From Aegilops tauschii subsp. strangulata (Eukaryota; Streptophyta; Magnoliopsida; Poales; Poaceae), in contig NC_053040.3 in NCBI RefSeq assembly GCF_002575655.3, positions 150,537,148 through 150,601,147 of the forward strand: DNA of 64,000 nt, in the 5' to 3' direction. The translations under genes and the position numbers were made by a program. Each line of letters opens with the position of its first letter. Positions within the stretch are counted from its first letter, which is position 1. The notes below the pieces were generated by a model. It had not been told where the DNA came from. It saw only the letters and a program-made list of their open reading frames with translations, and did no database searches. Below are positions 12,101 to 22,806 of the stretch, one piece after another.

Positions 12101-13526
12101 GAGTGAGAATCACAGTCCGATTGAAACAGTCGATGAGTCCTTTGTTGGTGGTCAACCAGTCCATCCCTAAAATGACATCCAGTCCTTTATTTTCCAACAC
12201 GATGAGATTTGCTTGGAACTGTAGTCCTTCGAACTCAATGACCACTCCTTGGCAGTAACTCTGCGTGATTTGCTTAATTCCGGGGGACTTGATGATCATA
12301 GATTTTTCCAAGGGGAGTATCGGAAAACCATGTTGCAAAACAAAACTCTTCGAAACGAACGAATGGGAAGCTCTAGAATCAAACAAAACCGTGGCAGGTA
12401 CTGTGTTGACAGGGAACGTACCGAGCACGATGTCTGGGGCATTCTGCGCTTCTTCCCTGGTCACATGGTTCAGGTGACCCTTCCTGTGGTTGTTACTGGG
12501 GTTGAAATTGCTGCGCTTGGGGGCTGGATTGTTCCCACCATTGATTGGCTTGGGGGCCGCGTTCCTCGGCTTTGGGCATTGTTTAGCATAGTGCCCTTCC
12601 TCACCGCAAGCATAGCAGGTGACCCCTGGATGGTACGTGAACTCTTTGTCCCTGGCATGAAACTGTCTGACGGGCCTTGGATCAGTAGTCGTGGATCTCC
12701 TTGCTTCTGCCCTTGGAACCTCAGTCTTGCTTCGGTTGTTGCGAGCGAGAGTCGTCTTGTCCCTCTTTCGCTTGCGGATATCTTCCAAACTACGGCGCTC
12801 ATTCTCCAAGGTAATGGCCTTGTCAACCAGAGTTGTAAAATCCGGGAAAGTGTGTACCACTAGTTTGCATTTCAGTGCCGGTGCCAGGCCGTCCAGGAAT
12901 TTTTCCATCTTCTTGTTCTCTGTCATGTGCTCGTCGTAGGCATAACGAGATAGCTGAGTAAACTGACCATTGTATTCAGTCACTGACATGCCTCTCTGCT
13001 TCAGGTCATCAAATTCTCTCTTCTTGATTTTTATGATGCTCCTGGGGATGTGTGCCCCACGGAAGCCTTCCTTGAACTCCTCCCAGGTGATGTTGTGTTC
13101 ACTGGGGTGCATGTGTAGGAAGTTTTCCCACCATGCTGCAGCGGCTCCAGTAAGGTAGTGTGGTGCATAAAGCACCTTCTCATGATCTGAACACTGAGCA
13201 ATAATCAGTTTCCTTTCAATGTCACGGAGCCAATCATCGGCTTCTAACGGTCTATCGGTGTGAGCAAACGTTGAAGGGCGAGTTTTCTGTAACTCAGATA
13301 ACTTGGAATGAGGCTGATAGGGTTCATGGTGGTTTCCCATATTGATGACGTGTCTCATCATCTCTTGGTGCTGTTGCTGGCTTTGTTCGAAGAGACGGCA
13401 TACTTGAGACAGTGCTGCTTCGCTGTCCTGTTGGCTGGACTGACCCTGAGTGAAATTGTTGCTAGTCTGTGTCCCATAAACTTCTTCTGGCTGATTGGGC
13501 ATGGAGCGAGTCCATGGACGAGACAT
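9129..13526 (-). pseudogene. Chromovirus gag-pol polyprotein, single frame with four internal stops
   Basis: One frame of 1,466 codons from ATG at 13526 to TAA at 9129. Domains by residue: gag about 70-230 ([12 protein letters not shown]), zinc knuckle 304-317 ([14 protein letters not shown]), protease near 382 (FDSRASHSF), reverse transcriptase about 545-720 (FIDDILVYS), RNase H about 820-950, integrase zinc region 10218-10634, integrase core 9633-10157 (MDFIVGLPRS, ISDRGTQF, HPQTDGQTERVN), chromodomain 9129-9395 (FYRVQWSNHTEDEATWE). Premature stops are at 10668-10670, 10218-10220, 9633-9635 and 9450-9452, all in frame. The protease active site reads DSRA where the family has a glycine after DS/DT, so protease activity is doubtful too. 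No frameshift was seen across the whole 4.4 kb, which fits a young element. Confidence 0.95.
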
Positions 13527-13848
13527 ATTTCTAGTCTGGGGTATTATTTTGCAAAACTCATGAGAAGCACTGTGTGTTACAAGGAAAATTTTGCAAAGGC
13601 AACAATTTAAAAGACCTCAAGGTTTTCAAGAGAACATAAACAATTTGCACGGAGAAAAGACTGCTTAACACAAATCTTACACGCGAAAAACAAACACACG
13701 ATACAGCACTCAGGATGTGCGTACACAATCCTGACATGTTATTTAGACTAGCGCAGCTCTCCGGAAAGCAGCGAACACACTAATACAATCTAGCGTACAG
13801 ATAAAACACATCATACAAGCAGACATAACGCGCGGCTACTCGGCGCTC
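13527..13848. other. Non-coding gap between extra ORF and gag
   Basis: 322 bases, AT-rich, no ORF. It may hold leader sequence for gag translation. Confidence 0.6.
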
Positions 13849-14655
13849 TCAGTCGGAGATGGTGACGATGTCCTTTCCCTTGCCGAGGGCAAGACTCAGC
13901 GGTCCAGGAGAATCAACCTCCACCTCCTCTCTAGCTGGCTGCTGGCGCGTAGCACTGCGCTACGGTGACGGTGCGGGAGCGACAGGTGGCAGCGCGTGTG
14001 CAGCAGGCGGTGCGGCTCTGACTGGAGTAGGAGCGATGACTCAGTCGAACTCCTCAGTGGTAGGCAGACGGCGAGCAGTAGCCAAAATGGCCGGTGCATA
14101 AGAGGCTGAGGATGAGACGAATGTCAGAGGCGGTGCCGTGTGGAGAAGTTCCTTCCTGCAGGCAGGACCGCCCCGGACTAAGTCCATGCGGGCAGCCACA
14201 AGATCGTCTACGAGGTTGTCGAAGGATTCCTCCAGAGCCTTGAGGTACTCCACGACCATCTCGATGGCTTCATCTCGTTCTCCCCGATGGCAGGCGAATG
14301 CATAGTGACAAGTGTAGGGCACATGGCATGGGAGATAGCGGTAGCGATGAGTCTTCATCATAGGAAGAATATCCCGAAGGCGAGCTATCGCCTCACGGGC
14401 AGCCATCTGCATGGCATGCCTCTCCGTAGGCATGGCCCTTCCCACAAAACGGAAGTGGCGAGATGCAGAACGTCCTCCCTTGAACTGCACCACGGCCTGG
14501 TGCATAGACACGTCGTCGCTAAGCTTGTGCTGATAAAGCGTGAACTCCGGACGAATCGCTGGCCCGATCGCGAGCTTGGTGATGGAGACGAGGAGTTTGA
14601 CAAACCCCTCGGGCACGTTCGTGAACACTCGAGTCTCGCAGTTGCTGCCAGCCAT
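13849..14655 (-). pseudogene. Extra ORF between primer site and gag of chromovirus
   Basis: A 268-codon frame on the minus strand starting at ATG 14655 (MAGSNCETRVFTNVPEG) and ending DIVTISD at 13849, with in-frame stops at 14041-14043 and 13960-13962. The first 204 codons form a globular-looking, Arg/His-rich protein; the tail is Ala/Pro-rich and then acidic (REEVEVDSPGPLS). It lies 146 bases after the primer site and before gag, so it would be the first ORF on the genomic RNA. It shows no gag, protease or pol motif. I do not recognise it; its retained frame with only two stops, like the neighbouring pol, suggests it was a real coding region. Confidence 0.65.
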
Positions 14656-14801
14656 CTACAAAAGTAGGCAAAAATTCTGAGTAGTCATGTCATAAATTTA
14701 TGATGACCAACAAAAAATAGCTACAATTGCAAAATGCTGAAAAAGCATAAAAGACGCTAATAACCGATTAGCGATCGCACCTAGTGGCTTCCTACAGTCA
14801 G

Positions 14802-14817
14802 CCTGGCTCTGATACCA
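14802..14817 (-). promoter_or_regulatory. Primer binding site (tRNA-iMet type) of chromovirus
   Basis: On the minus strand TGGTATCAGAGCCAGG, four bases inside the 5' LTR end at 14822. TGGTATCAGAGC is the classical complement of the 3' end of plant initiator tRNA-Met. Confidence 0.92.
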
Positions 14818-14821
14818 AGCT

Positions 14822-17800
14822 TGTCACGAAGGGTTTTTCAATAAAATAATTATTGAAAGACCAATCCCCTTTACGGACCAGTAAAGAAGAATCCCTTCCC
14901 ACTGGTAGACAATATCTTGGTCACAGAAGAAAAATACCAGGAGTATTGAAAATAATACAAGGTTGAGCGGGGACTGCTCAACAATTTATTACATGCACGC
15001 CGATAAAACATAACGGCGGATAGGGTGGCATAACTACTAACTCACGATAACAACGGTGGTGGAAATATCACCGCGAAGTGGGTGACATGACTCCTGAAAA
15101 CTACAGCTCTTCGAGCGTCGGAGTGAGGCTCGAGGAGACTTATTGCGGGTGGCGGAAGCGTATAAGATACAAGTGACCAAAATCCAAGATCGCACAGGAC
15201 TGACTGGGACTCCTCTAGGCGTCGGACGCACTATCAAACTCTTCATCCAAGAGATCGCCTTCGTCAACATCTGGCCAAATCAACAAGCCAGGTGAGTACT
15301 ATGAAAGTACTCGCAAGACAGTTCGGACATAAGATATAACAAATGTAAACATGAAGCATGTGTGCAAATTAACCAGTGCGCTCAGACATAGAGGTAATAA
15401 ATACTGGGTGCCAAACGAGGGTCTGAATGACTCCTCGAGAGGAAACTGCAAGAATAGTAATACTGGTGCCAAACGAGGGTCTGAATGACTCCTCGAGAGG
15501 AAACTGCAAGAATAGTAATACTGGTGCCAAACGAGGGTCTGAATGACTCCTCGAGAGGAAACTGCAAGAATATTAATGCCGCAGTCGGGCGTCAGGGCGA
15601 CACCACATAAAGGGCTTATAACAGAAATAAAAGATAAACATGCCACAGTCGGACGTCTGAGCGACATCACAGAAAGGGCTTATATTGTAGCTCAATAATT
15701 CAGTAGCTTGAGAACATAAATTATTACAAGTACGAGACAACATAAGGTTAGTCCATCAGGAATAACAATTAAACTGGGTTTACCACAAGAGCTTGTTCAC
15801 CGGGGACAAATTTCCACGAGGATAGATATGGGTATACTAATCACCCTACTTGATCATGGATACGAGGACTAGGAAGGATTTGACTCTGCAGAGTTTGTAC
15901 TTAACCACAGCCAACGGATTTCAGTAGTCACGGGGACTAGTTCCGTTTACGGTGTTTAGGAAGAAACACGTCTAACCAGTACACACCCATTCAACAATCC
16001 GAAGCCAGGGATCACCCTCGGCAACGTTCAAGAAAAACTTGAGATGGGGAGGCTACAAACTCGCGTAGCATGGGATCAAATTTCTATACGCGCGCTCTAA
16101 GGTGGTGCCCCCCCTCTCGGTCCCAACCGGAAACACCCATGCCCCCTGACCGGATGACTGGCTTTAATCCTGGGCCAAGGAACCATCATCCCGGCCCCTC
16201 TGTTTGGTGTGTACATGGAAAGAGGTTACCAACTTACTGAACCGCATCCTGGCAAAGAAACATGTGGTAGCACGGAAGGGAAAAGAACGATAACGTGACC
16301 ACGTCCACGTTAACGTCGGAACTTGTCGGATGACGCAAGGCTGGTATGCTACAACAGTACCATCTTGCTGCCCTTCATGTCACCACATGATTAGGCCTTA
16401 TCGCACCAGAGATCATCACAACTTTGGAACATGCGGGTAGTTGCCTCCCAAGCAACGAGGTACTCACTGACACTATATGACACGCACAAACTTACACGCA
16501 AACATGCAAAACACCTATCATATCAAAGGTTCAAACATGCTTGCCTGGTTCGGAGAAGTCGGAGTCTAGCTCGGCGAAGTTCGCGGCTCCGTCACCTCCT
16601 CCGGAACCTACGTCATAACGAAAACGGGTACTAACGTGAAAACCAACGCGTGCATAAAAACTTCTCCAAAATTTTTCCAAATAAATCCCATAAAAAACTA
16701 GACAAAATTTTAAGACTGTCAGAAAAAGAATCACTCAAAACTCACTTTTTATTAAAAAAGTTATAAAGGTTTCTGTCCAGGGACCCATCTGTAATGAAAC
16801 AGAAAAGTTCCAGGGTTTTAACTGAGAAAACAGAAAACGGTTCGATTAGAAATGCGCAAACTCAAAGGGAAGACGTATTTGCCCGAAGGCACCAACAGAA
16901 AACGTTTCGCGAGGGGAGACAGAAGAGAGGCTGACAGGTGGGGTCCCACATGTCAGGTTTAAACCTCGCCGGCGCCCGAAGGCTGCGGTGGTCGCCGGCG
17001 TCGAACCACGGTGAGACAGGGAGATCAGAGTGTACCAAGAGCTTCAGCGTGTCCTTCCGCGTCGGTGGGTGGTGGACTCGACCGTCGGAGAGCACCACGT
17101 CGACAGCGACACTTTCTCCGGCGGACGGCGGCTCGGGTGATGGTGGAGAACTCCGGTGGTGAGCTGCAAACTTCGAATTGAAGCGCGGGTCAGAAGGAGG
17201 GATGCACTAGAGGGCTACTGGCAAGAAATGGGAGGCAGAGGCGCACGCGCGGGAGCGAATCGAGCTGGATCCCGTGGCGGATCGCAGCGGCCGGAGTCGA
17301 GGAAGGAGACCTCCTCGGGGCTCTTCCAGTGGCTAGGTGTGCTCTAGGTGGAGTGCAGAGGTGGTGTGGGTTCGAGTTGAAGCTCGGGGCCTCTATTTAT
17401 AGGCAGATCGAGGGGGTGGCCGTGAACGGGGAATCTCCGGCGAGCAATTACGGCGATGTAGTGAATTGGCAGGAGGTTTGAGTGGCCGGGCAGCATCAGT
17501 GGAAGTTACTGGTGTCGTTCCCCCGCTAATCCTGGTCGGGTCTCGGCGTAATGGCGCTGGTCCACGGTGGGGTGGCCGCACGGGCACGACGGCGGCAGAG
17601 AGCGCGCTCCGCGCCTAGCGGTTCACGACGAGAGTGGCAGCGCGTTCTGGGGAGTGGAAGGCCACGCGGCGATCTCCGGTGGCTTGGGCGGCGCTGGGTG
17701 GCGCCGTCTGCGCCGCGCCTCTCTCTGGCGGCCGCAAAGCCGCCGCTGGCGTCGGTCACGGGGCAGCGCACCTCCTGCTGCTCGTCGCTGACGTCCGCAA

Positions 17801-18696
17801 GGTGCCAGGGGGTCGTGCGGCGCAGGAATAAGGGTGAGGGGACAGGGAACACGGCGACACAGCGGCACTGGCGAGATCGACGTCTGGTTTTGAAGAAAAC
17901 GACAGTGGTTCAGCCACTGTTAACTGAACTTGACTGTATTTGATTTTGACAATGCCCTGCAGGTGTTCGACCGAATGATTAGGGAAGCAGAAAAAAATTT
18001 CTGGAGCTGGGACTTGGTGAGGTGACCACTCAATGTACCCAGAGGCTGCCTGATTTTTCTCAGAATTTTTGGAGAAGGGTTTGAATGAATTTCATCAAAT
18101 TTGACAAATCTGGTCCAAACTTGCAGCAGGTGTAGTTTGAAAAATTTGAACTGAAGACCAGTGGATCTTCATGGATCTTGGTTGAGGGTTCAAAGGACTA
18201 GGAAGGGAAAAAGGTTTGGGGGCCAAAATCAAAGCAGAAGGAGTAGTTCCTTTGTAAACCTCCAAGGGCTAGAATAGAGGGCAGAAATTGTTTGAATAAG
18301 ATTTAAATGGAAAATAAATATATGGGGAGGTTCAACTTGCTGGATTTGATGCAAATCATGATCCAAATATGAGGGAAGGTTTAGGAGAGTGGATTTGCAC
18401 CAAGGTCAAGGCAAGAGAGAATTGTTGAAAGGGGCAAGGGATTATTCCAAAAGCCATAGTGCATTTTGAAAGAGATTTTCAAAGGGCATTTTTCCAAGGA
18501 AAAAGCATTTTGGTTTGAGTCCAAGTAAAAAGCAAGAACCTCCAAGACCAAAACCAAGTCTTGGGTGAATCTAAATAAAAACTCTTGCCATAAAATATTT
18601 TTGAAAGGGAGAGTCCTTTTGAAGAAAAATTTAAATCACCTCCCTCAAGTCAAATGAAACTTTTTGAAAGATCCAAATAAGATTTTGGGTGTCACA
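14822..18696 (-). repeat. 5' LTR of chromovirus
   Basis: 3875 bp, begins TGTCACGAAG and ends GTGTCACA, followed by the TAGTC target duplication. It has 26 extra bases at about 15950-15975 relative to the 3' LTR; a 2-base AC microhomology at the ends suggests a deletion in the 3' copy. Confidence 0.95.
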
Positions 18697-18701
18697 TAGT
18701 C

Positions 18702-18912
18702 CCACAAGGAACAAACAAGGATATCCATGGACACAAAATGAAGTTCATACATGATGATGTCCATGAAAGCATTAGGTTACCTTGTCCCTTGTCTTACCAA
18801 CAAGAGGTTTTGTGACTCCTTGAACTAGTGCAAGATGTGGAAGTTGTTTGCACTTGTCCTCGACAAAATGATATGAATGAAGTATGTTGGCGGAGTCACC
18901 CTCAAAAACTCT
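18702..18912 (-). other. Non-coding tail after SIRE gag
   Basis: Continues from 5263 once the chromovirus is removed. No protease or integrase motif follows gag. Confidence 0.6.
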
Positions 18913-21094
18913 CTAGTTCTTCTTCTTCGGGATCCACATCAACTTGATGGGAATCCTTGGAGTTGTAGTCGTACTTGATGAAGTAGAACTTGATGTAGTC
19001 TTGGGAACCCACTTGACGAAGGCCTTGGGAGCTTCTTCAAATGCATCAATCTCTTCTTGAAGCTTGTCCTTGCCCTTTTGCTTGTGGTCTTGTGGTGGAA
19101 GATCATCTTGAGCTTGTGTCCCCTTGAAAGAAGTAGGACCATACTTCTCTTGTTGAGGAACAAACTTTGTCTTGGGGTATTGATCTTCTTTGCACTCAAA
19201 TCCATTGGCATTGAACTTTCGTTCAAAACCAACACCTTGATTCTTCCGGTGTCTTCCTTGCTTGCGTACAATTTCCTCAAATTTCTTACTTCCGGCAAGG
19301 CTCTTGTAAACACCTTTCTCTATAATTCCCTTCAATAAGCTATTTTCTTGCTCAAGTGTAACTTGGCTAAGAGAATCATTAGTGGAATTAAGAGAACTAC
19401 TAGAAGCAACAATATTGGATTTAACATGATCATTGTTACTACTAGAAGTAGAATCTTTCTTACTCTTGTTGCTAGATTTTACTTGTGGCATGTAAGTAGG
19501 CAAGAGTAAACGCTTGGCATAAGAAGAACTTTTCTTACGAAGATCATCATTGATTGCTTTTAAGAACCCATGCTCTTGCTCAAGGTTGAGATTTTCAAAG
19601 CGTAGCTTCTCATGAGTCTTTAAAAGTTCTCAATGATCTTCCAAGGTAGTTTCATGAGCTAACTTAAGAGTTTTTAGTTCTTTAGTTAGACACTCAATCT
19701 CCTTCTTATCATCGTCATTCATTTTATCTTGATTAGCATTATTAATAGCAAGTTCATCATAGTTTTCATCACTAGAGTTGTCAACAAGTAAATCATCATC
19801 ACCTAGCAAGTCATCTTCATCACTATTGAAATCAACATACTCGGGGTGTGATACCTTTGGGCCTTTAGCCATGAAGCATCTTCCAATTCCTTCATTTGGT
19901 GATTCAAATATGTCGTAGGAGTTGGTTGACACAAGTGCTAGACCAGCAACACCTTCATTTTGAGTATATTCGGAGTCGGAGTGATAACTTCTTTCGGAGT
20001 GATGGTCGGAGTCGGAGTCGGATACCCATTCACCAACGTGAGCTTGACGTCTTTGTTTTGTGTAGCTCCTTGATGACTTGTCCTTCCTTTCTGAATCCTT
20101 GCTTCTCCGAGAGATTCTTTGTTCATAACGATCATCTCTACTCCTTATCTCTCTTGGAGGCGATTCTTCTCTTCTACTTCTCCTTTTGGGTGAATCTTCT
20201 CTTCTTTTGTAGGGAGCCGTACACTCATTGGAGTAGTGTCTGTGTCTTCCACAATTGTAGCAATTACGCTCACAACTTGAAGATATTTTGTCATTGTAGG
20301 ACCTTGACTTGGAACTTCTTTCCTTGCTTCTACTCTTGTGGAACTTCTTGAAGTTCTTCACCATTAGGCTCAATTCCTCATTGAAGGTTTGTTTCTCACT
20401 TGATGATGTAGGAGCATCACATGAGGCTTTGTAAGCACCACTTGTCTTGTTGTGAAGCTCTTCCTTATCCTTGAGTGACATCTCATGAGCAACAATTCTT
20501 CCAAGGACTTCTGTTGGCTTGAGATCTTTGTAGTTGGGCATCATTTGGATCAATGTGCACACGGTATCATATTTTCCATCCAAGGCTCTTAGGATCTTCT
20601 TGGTGATGAATCTATCAGTCATCTATTCACTTCCTAAGCCAACAATCTCATTTGTAATGAGAGCAAGCCAAGAGTACATTTCAGTGACACCTTCACCATC
20701 CTTCATTTTGAACTTGTCAAGTTGACTTTGAAGCACATCCAATTTGGATTCCTTGACAGAGTCGGTACCCTCGTGCATATCAATCAAAGTATCCCAAATT
20801 TCCTTTGCATTCTCAAGACGGCTGATTTTTTTTGAATTCTTCGGGGCACAATCCGTTGAAGCGGATATCGCAAGCTTGAGCGTTGTATTGTAGCATCTTC
20901 AACTCTTCTGCGGTAGCTTCACGGTTTGGTTCTCTCCCATCAAAGAACTCACCTTGCAAGCCAATACACACAATAGCCCAAACGGCGGGGTTATGTCCAA
21001 GAATATGCATTTTCATCTTATGCTTCCAACTTGAAAAATTAGTACCATCAAAGTAAGGACCTCTACGGTGGTAATTTCCCTCGCTAGACACCAT
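18913..21094 (-). pseudogene. Copia gag of SIRE-type element, broken
   Basis: Starts at ATG 21094 (MVSSEGNYHRRGPYFDGTNF), with the copia gag opening pattern F-D-G-T-N-F-x2-W-K. It continues through the UBN2-like region (MTDRFITKKILRALDGKYD, 20622 downwards) and a zinc knuckle CYNCGRHRHYSNEC at 20221-20262. It then has a Ser/Arg/Asp-rich stretch and a coiled-coil tail (VTLEQENSLLKGIIEKG), ending PKKKN at 18913. Breaks: a frameshift in a run of eight A/T at 20826-20833, TAG at 20623-20625, TGA at 19630-19632. The long basic and coiled-coil extension is typical of SIRE gag. Gag would form the virus-like particle; with no pol here, an autonomous relative would have to supply enzymes. Confidence 0.85.
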
Positions 21095-21160
21095 AATCTC
21101 CTAGGTTGTGAAACCAAGGCTATGATCACCAAAAGCTATGGAAATCAAGGCGAGACCAAA

Positions 21161-21172
21161 GCTCTGATACCA
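21161..21172 (-). promoter_or_regulatory. Primer binding site (tRNA-iMet type) of SIRE-type element
   Basis: On the minus strand TGGTATCAGAGC, two bases from the LTR start at 21175. This fixes the element's orientation as minus. Confidence 0.92.
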
Positions 21173-21174
21173 CT

Positions 21175-22806
21175 TGTAGGATCGAAAGTATGTCTAGAGG
21201 GGGGGGTGATTATACTACTTGACCAAATAAAAATCTATCCTTTTCCCAATTTTAAGTCTTGGCAGATTTTAGCAACTTAGCACAAGTCAAGTAATCAACC
21301 TACACATGCAAGTCTAAGAGTATAGCAGCGGAATGTAAAAACGTTGCACATGAAGGTAAAGGGAGGAGTTTGGAGGGAGCACACGCAATGTAGACCCGGA
21401 GATTTTTTCCGTGGTTCCGATAGGTGGTGCTATCGTACATCCACGTTGATGGAGACTTCAACTCACGAAGGGTAATGGCTGCGCGTGTCCATAGAGGGCT
21501 CCACCCACGAAGGGTCCACGAAGAATCAACATTGTCTATCCCACCATGGCCATCGCCCACAAAGGACTTGCCTCACTAGGGTAGATCTTCACGAAGTAGG
21601 CGATCTCCTTGCCCGTACAAACTCCTTGGTTCAACTCCACAATCTTGTCAGAGGCTCCCAAGTGACACCTAACCAATCTAGGAGACACCACTCTCCAAAA
21701 GGTAATAGATGGTGTGTTGATGATGAACTCCTTGCTCTTGTGCTTCAAATGATAGTCTCCCCAACACTCAACTCTCTCTCGCGGATTTAGATTTGGTGGA
21801 AAGATGATTTTGGTGGAAAGCAACTTGGGGAAGGCTAGAGATCAAGATTCTTGTGGTTGGAATGGAATATCTTGGTCTCAACACATGAGAAGGTGGTTCT
21901 CTCTCAGAAAATGTATGCTGAAAGTGTAGGCACATTCTGATGGCTCTCTCCATGAATGAAGAGTGGGTGGAGGGGTATATATAGCCTCCACACAAAATCT
22001 AACCGTTACACACAATTCACCAAACTCGGTGAGACCGAACCATGCAACTCGGTCAGAATGATTTATTTCAAAATGTGAATGTTAGGCTTTTCGGTCGGAC
22101 CGACATGTCAACTCGGTGGGACTGATTTCATTAGGGTTAAGGCATAACGTAATCTCGGCGAGACCGATCACATAAACTCGGTAAGACCGATTTCTGTAAT
22201 AGGAAACAGAGAGTTGGTCAAGCAAACTCGATGGGACCGAATCGCTCATTTCAGTGAGATCGAAATGTTACGAAAGGGAAACAGAGAGTTTGCATTGCGA
22301 ATTCAGTGGGACCGATCGCTCGTCTCGGTTAGACCGAAACATTATGAAGGGAAACAGAGAGTTTGCAATCCCATCTCGGTGAGACCAAGATCCCTATCGG
22401 TGAGACGGAACTGATTAGGGTTTCTGTCTATGGTTATGTCAAATGAGCTCGGTGGCGCCGGATAGATCAAATAGGTGGGGCCGAGTTTGACTTTTCGTTT
22501 GGGACATATGTGGATATGAGAAAGTGGTTGAGGGCTTTTGGAGCAAGCAAGCCATTAAGCAACACCTCATCCCCTTTTAATAGTATTGGCTTTTCCTATG
22601 GGCTTAATGTGATCTTGGATCACTCAAATGAAAATGTAGAGTCTTGAGCTTGAGCCAATATATGTCCTTAGCATTTTGAGGGGTCCACGTTCCTAGTCCA
22701 TGCCATGCCAATCATTGAACTTTCTGAAATGATCCTCTTGAAAGGGCATTAGTTCAATGAGCTATATGTTGTTAGGAATTACCAAAACCACCCAGGGATA
22801 GTTGCA
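21175..22806 (-). repeat. 5' LTR of SIRE-type element
   Basis: 1632 bp, TGTAGGATCG...GATAGTTGCA. TATA box (minus strand) at 21976-21983 and palindrome cluster at about 22025-22490. The neighbouring bases TGTTC at 22807 may be the target duplication, but its partner is outside the window. Confidence 0.93.

Larger units (their letters stand above)
5269..18696 (-). mobile_element. Complete Tekay/Del-like chromovirus (Ty3/gypsy)
   Basis: A full-length minus-strand retrotransposon of 13.4 kb with two 3.85-kb LTRs, a 5-bp target duplication, a tRNA-iMet primer site, an extra ORF, a single-frame gag-pol with a C-terminal chromodomain, and a purine tract. Long LTRs, the iMet primer site and the chromodomain fit the Tekay (Del) clade. 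Coding regions carry in-frame stops, so it cannot move by itself. LTRs are about 98 percent alike by eye, suggesting a fairly recent insertion, younger than its host SIRE element. Confidence 0.92.
1..22806 (-). mobile_element. SIRE-type Ty1/copia retrotransposon, non-autonomous, left end outside window
   Basis: A minus-strand LTR element recognised by two copies of the same terminal sequence (1-1166 and 21175-22806). It has a primer site of tRNA-iMet type beside the right LTR, a purine tract beside the left LTR, and a copia-type gag with a long C-terminal extension. The order read on the minus strand is LTR, primer site, gag, spacer with an internal TATA box, late ORF, purine tract, LTR. No protease, integrase, reverse transcriptase or RNase H is visible in the roughly 6.6 kb of internal sequence left after removing the inserted element at 5269-18696. 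Gag style and the late ORF fit the SIRE/Maximus lineage; the exact family is not certain. It is inserted in a Tat-type element whose RT resumes at 22807. Confidence 0.85.

Noticed and set aside
14802..14817. tRNA gene fragment
   Set aside because: Only the complement of a tRNA 3' end is present, next to an LTR: it is a primer binding site. The same applies at 21161, 30975 and 48480.
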